A stretch of 6,537 nt of DNA. Origin: CAYUNT01 sp964446285. Lineage in GTDB: Bacteria; Sumerlaeota; Sumerlaeia; SLMS01; CAYUNT01. Location of the stretch: NCBI GenBank assembly GCA_964446285.1, contig CAYUNT010000227.1, positions 1 through 6,537 on the forward strand. Direction: 5' to 3'. The first letter of the stretch is position 1, and every line of letters begins with the position of its first letter. The notes under the pieces were generated by a model that saw only the letters and a list, made by a program, of their open reading frames with translations, was not told where the DNA came from and made no database searches. Made by a program: the position numbers and the translations under genes. Of this stretch, positions 1 through 5,516 are shown piece by piece.

Positions 1-49
1 AACGCCAAGGCGGCCGCAAGACAGATGTGGGGAGTGCAAATTCCAGACG

Positions 50-65
50 CCCCCCCCCAAAAAAA
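50..65. other. C9/A7 homopolymer junction
   Basis: Nine C residues (50-58) run directly into seven A residues (59-65). Read on the minus strand this is T7 followed by G9, downstream of the FecR-type gene. The T run does not directly follow a stable hairpin, so I do not call it an intrinsic terminator. Tracts like this often suffer length errors in assembly, so nearby reading frames should be treated with care. The first 49 bases show no gene that I can support. Confidence 0.6.
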
Positions 66-70
66 GCTGA

Positions 71-116
71 TGGGATCGCGAGAATGCTGGGATCGCGAGA
101 ATGCTGGGATCGCGAG
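71..116. repeat. 17-bp tandem repeat, about 2.7 copies
   Basis: The unit TGGGATCGCGAGAATGC occurs exactly at 71-87 and 88-104, and the first 12 bases recur at 105-116. Each unit contains the 6-bp palindrome TCGCGA. The array lies about 75 bp beyond the stop codon of the FecR-type gene. It is not part of any convincing coding frame. Short exact tandem copies suggest slippage or a small intergenic repeat family. Confidence 0.9.
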
Positions 117-130
117 GCTCCGCACTCGCG
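111..130. other. Hairpin next to the 17-bp repeat
   Basis: CGCGAG (111-116) and CTCGCG (125-130) are perfect inverted arms around an 8-nt loop. The left arm is the truncated third copy of the 17-bp repeat. It lies downstream of the FecR-type gene and could stabilise the 3' end of that transcript. No U tract follows directly in either direction, so an intrinsic terminator is not supported. Confidence 0.55.
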
Positions 131-180
131 TCTTCTCTTCTCCCCTCCTCGCTATTCTCTCTCCCCTCTCCCCATCCCTC
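131..180. other. Polypyrimidine tract (47 of 50 C/T)
   Basis: On the plus strand 47 of 50 bases are C or T; the exceptions are at 151, 154 and 174. The transcript of the FecR-type gene would therefore carry a purine-rich tail just after its stop codon. Such tracts can form unusual DNA structures, but nothing here shows a function. The tract is followed by a short GC alternation at 179-188 just before the stop codon. Confidence 0.8.
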
Positions 181-191
181 GCGCGCGCCAA

Positions 192-2105
192 TTACGGCCG
201 GTTGTTTTGCACTCCGCCGACCGGCGGACGCTGATAGATGGGGTTCGAGGCAATGTTCGGAATCTGATAGAACATCGCAAAGGCGATAATGTCATCCGAA
301 CCGGGCCGCCCGCCATCGTCACGCCGGTTCATGCCGTCGCTGTAGATGCGCGCGTGGATGTTGGCGGTCTGGCCGCGGCCATATTGAACCGTATAGTGAA
401 TCGCGCGTTTCCAGGGATCGATGGGCGGAACTTCGGTATCCGTAATATACGGGCCTTTCCATTCCGGCCAGTTGCCGGAGTTTGTGATCAGGACCTGCCA
501 GCCTTCCGTGTTGGGATCGGGAACGTGGCCCGTATCGCGCGCGAACTTCATGAATGCATCGGCGTAATACTTCAGCACATCCTCGAATTTGTTCGCTACA
601 ATCTGGCGGTTGGCGTCGTTCACCGTGCTGGCCCATTGCGCATTATCCGCCGCAATCTGGTCCGCCATTCCCATCAGGATCGGCGCGCCCGCCGCCGAAA
701 AACTCGCCACGTTTTTGTAGAAATCCAGTTTCCATTCCTCCCAGGCCTGCCATTCGTCGTATTCCGCCGGGAGAACAGGAACCAGCGGCTTCACGGTTCC
801 ATCGGGCGAGACGATCGCCGCCATGCCCTGCGGAACCACCACGGATTCCTTCTTGATTGCGCTTGTCACTTCCACGCGGCTTTCCAAAACAGCCACGCGC
901 GATCCTTCGTTTTGGATTACGGTCGTCTTGAACAAAGTTCCGCGCACGCCCGCTGTAAGGTCCGGAGTGACCACTGTAAAATCGAGAGTGCGGGCTTGGG
1001 GCGCCACATTCGACCACACCGAGCCGCTTAGCACCTCGATGGTCACTTTCGAGTTGTCCTGGCTGAGTTCGCGCAAAATCACCTGCGAATTGGGCGGAAG
1101 CCGCAGACCGTGGCGTCCGCGCAGTTTGATTTTGGCTTTCCCCAAGCCGGTGCGAATTCCATAGCCGATCCGAACCGGAGTTTCATTGCCCGCCCGTTCC
1201 CAGGCATCTTGCGAGGTCCGCTGGATTTGCACCTCAAAACTTTCCTGAAGCCCGAAAATCACGCCATCGAATCCCGGCGGGATTTCCGGCTCCGGCTCCG
1301 CGGGAGGCGCATGGAGAGAAGCGGAATCGAATTTCGGAATTGCGGGGGGGCCGCCTTGTCCTCCCGGCGCCGCGGCGCCCGGAATAGCGACGGATTCATT
1401 CGCGGGCTGTCCAAAAGCGCCAGGCGCGCCCGCCTGAGGCTGACCAGGCTGTCCAAAGCCGGGATTGGCCGCCCCCGGAGGCCCTCCCGCCGCGAACGCT
1501 GAAGCGTCTCCCACTGGGGCAAATGGATTCACATTTCCGGCTGCTGGCGCGCCAGGAGCACCCGGTGCGCCAGGAACCGCACCCGCCATGCCTGGAGCAC
1601 CCGCGGCGGCCGGAGGCGCAAATGGATTCACGTTGCCAGCGGCCGGAGCGATCGAGGCGCCCGAAACGCCTGGAACTGCGCCCGGGGCTGCGGCGGCGGC
1701 CTCGCCGCCGGGGGCGAATGGATTCACCGCGCCGATGCTCCCGCCGACTGTTGGCCCGGCAGGCGCATTGCCAAACGGATTTGCCGCCCCGCCAGCCGCA
1801 TCCGCCGGATTGCCTCCCGCTGCCGGAGCCACCGGCGCAATGCCGCTCGTGCGCGTGATTTTCGTGATCTGGTATTTTTTGTAAGACAGTGTCCCGTAAT
1901 CATCCGTTTTCATTTCCAGATGATCGTCGTCTTCATAAGTGATCTGCCCCTGAATGGTCCGCCCGCCATCCGTGACGATTTCATCCGCCCGAACCTGCGG
2001 CTGGCACATCACCGCCAACAGCCCGATGACGAACAACGGCAAAAGCCTATGGCAAAAACAGCAATGGAAATGCATTTTCGACAACCCACAACACAAAATG
2101 TCCAT
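192..2105 (-). CDS. Exported FecR-domain protein with NPFAP-repeat linker and GspG-like C-terminal domain
   Basis: A 637-aa protein, probably secreted or periplasmic. The start at 2105 is supported by AGAAGG six bases upstream; Met11 (2075) is an alternative with a weaker ribosome site. Residues 1-40 form a Sec signal peptide (basic start, hydrophobic 21-33, likely cleavage after VRA). Residues 41-85 resemble short beta-rich segments of the 'D-G-x-x-x-x-G-x-I' type. Residues 86-280 are Ala/Gly/Pro-rich with NPFAP at 128, 160 and 193, and collagen-like GAP triplets. Residues 300-440 match the FecR domain: the R-T-G-L-G-K-A turn, L-P-P-N-S, L-S-G-S-V, and V-V-T-P-D-L-T-A-G-V-R-G-T-L-F. Residues 503-607 read like the globular part of type II secretion GspG: WKGPY (549-553), IDPW (562-565), Y571, IYSDG (587-591), GG (598-599) and GSDDI (602-606). 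The methylated pilin helix is absent. Classical FecR proteins are membrane sigma regulators; this architecture suggests instead a surface or polymer-binding role, which is inference. Confidence 0.85.
   Translation of the reverse strand: MDILCCGLSKMHFHCCFCHRLLPLFVIGLLAVMCQPQVRADEIVTDGGRTIQGQITYEDDDHLEMKTDDYGTLSYKKYQITKITRTSGIAPVAPAAGGNPADAAGGAANPFGNAPAGPTVGGSIGAVNPFAPGGEAAAAAPGAVPGVSGASIAPAAGNVNPFAPPAAAGAPGMAGAVPGAPGAPGAPAAGNVNPFAPVGDASAFAAGGPPGAANPGFGQPGQPQAGAPGAFGQPANESVAIPGAAAPGGQGGPPAIPKFDSASLHAPPAEPEPEIPPGFDGVIFGLQESFEVQIQRTSQDAWERAGNETPVRIGYGIRTGLGKAKIKLRGRHGLRLPPNSQVILRELSQDNSKVTIEVLSGSVWSNVAPQARTLDFTVVTPDLTAGVRGTLFKTTVIQNEGSRVAVLESRVEVTSAIKKESVVVPQGMAAIVSPDGTVKPLVPVLPAEYDEWQAWEEWKLDFYKNVASFSAAGAPILMGMADQIAADNAQWASTVNDANRQIVANKFEDVLKYYADAFMKFARDTGHVPDPNTEGWQVLITNSGNWPEWKGPYITDTEVPPIDPWKRAIHYTVQYGRGQTANIHARIYSDGMNRRDDGGRPGSDDIIAFAMFYQIPNIASNPIYQRPPVGGVQNNRP
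1521..1727 (-). repeat. In-frame coding repeat: NPFAP motif blocks
   Basis: The plus-strand word AAATGGATTCAC occurs at 1521-1532 and 1620-1631, and with one change (GAATGGATTCAC) at 1716-1727. Spacings are 99 and 96 bases, that is 33 and 32 codons, so the repeat keeps frame. It encodes VNPFA in the linker of the FecR-type protein, with a diverged fourth motif (NPFGN) nearer the N-terminus. The regular spacing suggests duplication of a module of about 33 residues followed by drift. Confidence 0.8.
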
Positions 2106-2111
2106 TCAGGA

Positions 2112-2161
2112 CCTTCTGCCGGCGTCCTGTTTTACTTGTTGAATAAATGACCTCGCCGGCA
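2112..2161 (-). promoter_or_regulatory. Leader of the FecR-type gene: Shine-Dalgarno and flanking inverted repeat
   Basis: On the minus strand AGAAGG (2112-2117) lies six bases before the ATG at 2105 and fixes the start. Right beside it is an 8-bp perfect inverted repeat, TGCCGGCG (2117-2124) with CGCCGGCA (2154-2161), around 29 nt. A competing 5-bp pairing, CAGGA (2107-2111) with TCCTG (2125-2129), would place the Shine-Dalgarno in a loop. These structures could tune translation, but this is inferred from symmetry only. A weak AT-rich block (ATAATAAT on the minus strand, about 2175-2185) could be a -10 element, but no good -35 accompanies it. Confidence 0.5.
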
Positions 2162-2307
2162 ATCCGCTCAAATTGATTATTATTATCCCCGCTGCCGCGC
2201 GGTCGTCGAGCGAAAACAACACCCCCATCATTTTTCAATGCAAAGTTTATCACTGCCATTCTTATGAAGCGGGTTTTCACTGGGCTGGATTTTTCAATAA
2301 ATACCCT

Positions 2308-2336
2308 TTGACGCCAAGCAAGGCTTGGAATATAAG
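2308..2336 (+). promoter_or_regulatory. Sigma70-type promoter with dyad in the spacer
   Basis: TTGACG (2308-2313) and TATAAG (2331-2336) each match the sigma70 -35 and -10 consensus at five of six positions, with an ideal 17-bp spacer. The spacer contains a perfect dyad, CCAAGC (2314-2319) and GCTTGG (2323-2328), separated by three bases. An operator between -35 and -10 is typical of tightly repressed promoters, for example MerR-type or repressor sites. Transcription would start near 2343, leaving a leader of about 120 nt before the GTG at 2466. The rest of the 360-bp intergenic region holds leader hairpins and no convincing gene. Confidence 0.6.
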
Positions 2337-2376
2337 TAATCTCGCTTGTGTGCGCTTGGGCTTTGATGGCCCGTCC

Positions 2377-2400
2377 CGAAAGGCGTTTGCGTTCCTTTCG
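2377..2400 (+). promoter_or_regulatory. Hairpin in the leader of the cassette's first gene
   Basis: CGAAAGG (2377-2383) and CCTTTCG (2394-2400) form perfect 7-bp arms around a 10-nt loop. The hairpin lies inside the predicted 5' leader, between the promoter and the GTG start. No U tract follows, so it is not an obvious terminator. It may stabilise the transcript or bind a regulator. Confidence 0.4.
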
Positions 2401-2449
2401 TCCACGAGCAATATCGCAAAGAAATACTAACGATCCACGCCTCTAGGCC

Positions 2450-2454
2450 AGGAG
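2450..2454 (+). promoter_or_regulatory. Shine-Dalgarno deciding the GTG start
   Basis: AGGAG at 2450-2454 lies 11 bases before GTG at 2466. The frame is open back to a stop at 2364-2366, but no ATG, GTG or TTG occurs in it between that stop and 2466. The next internal Met codon is about 248 residues in, so GTG is the only sensible start. Confidence 0.6.
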
Positions 2455-2465
2455 ATCGGCGCAAG

Positions 2466-4100
2466 GTGAAGATTTTCCACGACAAATCCATATCCCCCAA
2501 ACAATCAGTTTCTGAGTGCCTTGGCAAGTTCGGGTGTTCGCGAGAAATTTGCGGCATTGTATCCGAATTATTGTCAGAAACGCCCGATGGAGTGCGTGAA
2601 TGCCTTTTCCTTGAAGGTAAACATGTTACAGAAAAATTCAGGAAATGGCTGGAAGAGTGCGCCAATACCTTCAAACAAGAGAAATGCTCGGGCAGGCAGG
2701 CAGCGATTTATATTGCCCACCAGCTACCTCTCTTCATTTACGACGAGCACCGCGAACAAAACCAGGAGATTAAAAAACATCTCGCAAGACGCTTGAAGCA
2801 AATAGGAATCGATCCTTTATCCGAGCTTCGCGCGGGACCACCTGCGTTTCTTCCCACTACGTGGCTAGCCTCACTCGCCCAAGAGGATGATCCCGACATT
2901 ACTAGTAAAGTCAGCCTGGAAAAGCTGGAATCCCTTGCGGAAAGAGAACTGAATTTTCGTTTCCCTGACTGTAACAAAGCCCCAAGTAACGAGGATTGTC
3001 TTGATCCTGATGACCTTCGATTTTGGATCAAATACGGCAGCTGGCGCATTGAGGATTTGCTTAAAAATGCTGACAGATTTCCACAAGAGAAGTCGCAAAA
3101 ACTGGCCTTGGCCCTATTCTTTGCCCTTAAAGGCCGCATTGACACCTTTTATTCGCAAAACGATCGGAGTAAAAGTGAGACTGAGAAGATATGGAACCGA
3201 TTGGATGACATGTTGTGGGGAGATGGACAATTCCTTGATGGCATCCTACCTCGTCGTGCATGGCTGATTCTTGCCTATTTTTCATTTTATCGCCCTTATT
3301 TCCGCGGGCAGCATCCTCTCGAGATTGAAAAACAGGAGAGAATCATTTCCGCCGCAAGCGCCGAACTGGGATTATTCAGGCCTCTGTTCAGACAGGCAGC
3401 AACTCCTGAAGCACGGAAGAAATTTTCGGATGGACCATTGGGAGCTGACTTCTTCAAGGCGATTTCTCTGCTGCTGTGCCAGGTGGATTTTTGGGCTGGA
3501 CTCAAGGCGATTCTTCTTTGCTTTCGCGCGCTTTCCGCTCCAGGTGTGGATCGTGAGTTGCGCTGGTGGACCGCCCCATCCTCTGAGGAAAAGGCTGATA
3601 GAACATGGTTTCCCGTTGCAGAGTCATTCGCCTTAGGCATCCACCAGTTTGCCGCTTTTGAGCAGGACAAGGACTCCGAAATGACCAATCTCCGCAGCCA
3701 ATTCGCCTCGTTTTGCCTGGAACGTATTAAAACAAGAAAAAATCGCCATAGATCACCGGAATCCAAAGGAAACGAGCCGTATGAAGGCAGCGAGATTTGG
3801 CGCGAAGCGATGATTCACGCCGCTAAGGCGCTCCATGTAAATCCTGAAGGCAAAGGCCATCATATTCTGCATTGGGCATCGGAAAACGACCCGTCAGAAT
3901 CCGTTCGGCAAGCGGCGAGAGATGCCTATCCCTTTTTCCGGCACAATCCGGCCCTGCCCAATAACACTTCGCCCCGCCGCGCGTTGTTCCATGCATTTTG
4001 GTATCTTCGGCAGGCCCATCTGATCTCCCTCGGTGTCGAACCAGAGCAACAAGGCGCGCAGAGGACTCTTGCAGAGGAGGTGAGACGAACCGCAGGATAA
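2466..4100 (+). CDS. Hypothetical helical protein, first gene of the cassette
   Basis: A 544-aa protein that I cannot assign to a family. It starts at GTG and shows no signal peptide or clear membrane helix; the most hydrophobic stretch is about residues 329-355 and is broken by polar residues. Composition suggests a mostly alpha-helical cytoplasmic protein rich in charged, Trp- and Phe-containing helices. A basic patch lies at 421-428 (IKTRKNRH) and could contact nucleic acid. Residues 444-490 look like HEAT/ARM-type helical pairs, including NDPSESVRQAARDAY at 474-488. No nucleotide-binding P-loop, helicase or protease motif is visible. It precedes the nuclease-like gene on the same strand by 170 nt, downstream of its own promoter, so a scaffold, sensor or regulatory partner role is plausible but inferred. 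Its GC content (28 of 60 in a sampled row) is below the flanking genes. Confidence 0.8.
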   Translation: MKIFHDKSISPKQSVSECLGKFGCSREICGIVSELLSETPDGVRECLFLEGKHVTEKFRKWLEECANTFKQEKCSGRQAAIYIAHQLPLFIYDEHREQNQEIKKHLARRLKQIGIDPLSELRAGPPAFLPTTWLASLAQEDDPDITSKVSLEKLESLAERELNFRFPDCNKAPSNEDCLDPDDLRFWIKYGSWRIEDLLKNADRFPQEKSQKLALALFFALKGRIDTFYSQNDRSKSETEKIWNRLDDMLWGDGQFLDGILPRRAWLILAYFSFYRPYFRGQHPLEIEKQERIISAASAELGLFRPLFRQAATPEARKKFSDGPLGADFFKAISLLLCQVDFWAGLKAILLCFRALSAPGVDRELRWWTAPSSEEKADRTWFPVAESFALGIHQFAAFEQDKDSEMTNLRSQFASFCLERIKTRKNRHRSPESKGNEPYEGSEIWREAMIHAAKALHVNPEGKGHHILHWASENDPSESVRQAARDAYPFFRHNPALPNNTSPRRALFHAFWYLRQAHLISLGVEPEQQGAQRTLAEEVRRTAG

Positions 4101-4144
4101 TGTCCTGACCAAACAACCACATTTTGATCTGAAGCCCCGCCGTC

Positions 4145-4248
4145 TGAGCGCCTGATGCGCTTATCGCCCACGTGGCACCGCGGTTCTTTGGCCGGTCGGT
4201 TGATTCAGCCGACCCAACGCTCTGTGGATCGTTCGTGTGGACGATCTA
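4145..4248 (+). promoter_or_regulatory. Structured spacer: three inverted repeats before the nuclease-like gene
   Basis: The spacer between the two cassette genes holds three separate dyads. First, TGAGCGC (4145-4151) with GCGCTTA (4157-4163), 7 bp with one G-T pair and a 5-nt loop. Second, GGTCGGTTGA (4194-4203) with TCAGCCGACC (4205-4214), a 21-bp near-perfect palindrome with one G-T pair. Third, TGGATCGTTC (4225-4234) with GGACGATCTA (4239-4248), a 10-bp stem with two G-T pairs and a GTGT tetraloop. CCACGTGG (4168-4175) is a further palindrome. G-T pairs favour an RNA role. The last stem ends eight bases before the Shine-Dalgarno. No U tract follows any stem and no promoter is evident, so translational control or protein binding is likelier than termination. 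Confidence 0.6.
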
Positions 4249-4256
4249 GAGATTCC

Positions 4257-4263
4257 AGAGGAG
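4257..4263 (+). promoter_or_regulatory. Strong Shine-Dalgarno of the nuclease-like gene
   Basis: AGAGGAG lies seven bases before the ATG at 4271. It is the strongest ribosome site in the window and fixes this start. It follows directly after the third spacer hairpin, so that hairpin could affect access to it. Confidence 0.75.
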
Positions 4264-4270
4264 ATTCGCT

Positions 4271-5497
4271 ATGAAATGCACTAACGCTCTCGACATGCTG
4301 ATTGGCCCAATGACGGAAAGCCTGACCAAATGGATTCAATCGGAAGAAGTCCTATCAGTAATACAAGAGTCCAGACATCCCCAGATCGATAAATATACCA
4401 AGGTCTATAGGTACCCAAAAGCCAGAAATGGCAAAGCAGAAATCGCCCCCCTTCAACACATGGCTGCTGGCAGGCGTTTCGAAGCCATGATTTCCGAGGG
4501 GCTTTCGCGCTTTTTGCTCGGCAATGAAATGTGTAAAAGCTTCGTCTGCGTCGGAGGAAAATGTGAGTTGATACCGCCGCTCGTGCGAGGAGAGCTTGGT
4601 GAGGTCTTTTTTCGAGACAATTCAGAAAGAGAAGACCTCGTTGGAACTGAGCGGGGTGAATTCGATGGCCTTTTGTTACTGCAATCGGGCGAGATCGTGC
4701 TTATCGAAATCAGCAATTCACGGAATGGAATTCAAGATGGCGGAATGGCAACCTACCGGAAAATGATGATACTAAAGCATAGCTGGCCTTCGCGATGTTT
4801 TCCGCGCGTTCTCAGAATAATTCCGGATCGATGTAAAAGATCGCTCGAAATACCATATTGCCAAACGATCTGCTTACCTATATCCAGCGATCTTGATCGA
4901 GAGTTGAACAGCGGAACAAAGGGAAAAGGGTCCCCGCGAGAGATCGCACAAATAAATCCGACAGGATTCTCCAAACTCGCGCCTATAGACTTCAACAAAC
5001 GCGCAAAGTCCATTCAAGTGGACTTCTATGCGATGCTGTCGGGACAAATGGATGTCAATACCTTCGTTTCCAGGCAAAAAACCAATCTTTATCTGTGCAA
5101 ACGTATCTACCTGGGAAAACTCCCAGTAAATTCAAACATGATCCCTCTAGTTAAGGAAATGCTGCCCGAAGCAAAGCAACAAGATGCTTTGGAGATTCTT
5201 TCCCAAGGACATTTCGACGAGATTCACTTAACAATTCGTTCGGAAGAGGTCGGAAAATGCTTGATGCCTACCCTGCATTTTTGGAGCAATGGCAAAAAGA
5301 CAAATAATGCGGGAGAGATTCGACTATCGCTGGATAAGTTCAAAAGGAAAGTGGACGGCCGCAAGAGCGATATATTTCGCTGTGAGATTCCTTCTAATCC
5401 AACACGCTTAACAATGGACATAGCAATTAAGGCGGTCAAACTTTGCAGGGAATGTATCCTGCCTTCGTTAGGCGATTGTGAGCTGGATATCTGCTGA
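4271..5497 (+). CDS. PD-(D/E)XK nuclease-like protein, second gene of the cassette
   Basis: A 408-aa protein without signal peptide or membrane segment. Residues 64-81 form a helix with Glu71 (AAGRRFEAMISEGL), then a strand-turn-strand reads GEFDGLLLLQSG followed by EIVLIEISNSR, giving Asp132 and Glu146-Ile-Ser148. This Glu...Asp...Glu-x-x layout is that of the PD-(D/E)XK restriction-endonuclease fold, known in DNA and RNA nucleases. The usual Lys of E-x-K is Ser148; Lys164 or Lys169 in the next helix could substitute, as in families with a migrated lysine, or the site may be inactive. The second half (about 230-408) is unrecognised and ends in a cysteine cluster, Cys392, Cys395, Cys403 and Cys408. 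The gene has a strong Shine-Dalgarno, follows the helical-protein gene, and has low GC (24 and 25 of 60 in sampled rows). A defence or mobile-element role is inferred, not shown. Confidence 0.8.
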   Translation: MKCTNALDMLIGPMTESLTKWIQSEEVLSVIQESRHPQIDKYTKVYRYPKARNGKAEIAPLQHMAAGRRFEAMISEGLSRFLLGNEMCKSFVCVGGKCELIPPLVRGELGEVFFRDNSEREDLVGTERGEFDGLLLLQSGEIVLIEISNSRNGIQDGGMATYRKMMILKHSWPSRCFPRVLRIIPDRCKRSLEIPYCQTICLPISSDLDRELNSGTKGKGSPREIAQINPTGFSKLAPIDFNKRAKSIQVDFYAMLSGQMDVNTFVSRQKTNLYLCKRIYLGKLPVNSNMIPLVKEMLPEAKQQDALEILSQGHFDEIHLTIRSEEVGKCLMPTLHFWSNGKKTNNAGEIRLSLDKFKRKVDGRKSDIFRCEIPSNPTRLTMDIAIKAVKLCRECILPSLGDCELDIC

Positions 5498-5516
5498 GAG
5501 TCACAAAAAACTCAGC
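5493..5516. other. Inverted repeat spanning two convergent stop codons
   Basis: GCTGAG (5493-5498) and CTCAGC (5511-5516) are perfect 6-bp arms around a 12-nt loop containing six A residues. The left arm includes the TGA of the nuclease-like gene, and the right arm the TGA of hisB on the other strand. Only 14 nt separate the two stops. The dyad could act as a weak bidirectional 3' structure, but no U tract follows on either strand. Confidence 0.4.

Noticed and set aside
59..130. Intrinsic terminator for the FecR-type gene
   Set aside because: The hairpin at 111-130 and the T run at 59-65 (minus strand) are about 45 nt apart, too far for an intrinsic terminator.
27..1031. Long open frame of 334 codons on the plus strand
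   Set aside because: It lies antisense to the FecR-domain gene, has no recognisable domain, is Arg/His-rich, and starts in the homopolymer and repeat region. It is a shadow of the GC-rich gene on the other strand.
1465..1884. Plus-strand frame encoding an Ala/Gly/Pro-rich 139-aa protein
   Set aside because: It is antisense to the repeat linker; the GC-rich repeats give similar low-complexity protein on both strands. No promoter or ribosome site supports it.
2173..2430. Possible 85-aa gene starting at TTG in the intergenic region
   Set aside because: No good ribosome site, and it runs straight through the promoter and leader hairpin of the downstream gene. No domain is seen.
4149..4166. Resemblance to an enteric REP element (CCTGATGCGCTTATC)
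   Set aside because: Only a partial resemblance to half of a REP palindrome, with a single copy in the window; the local hairpin explains the symmetry.
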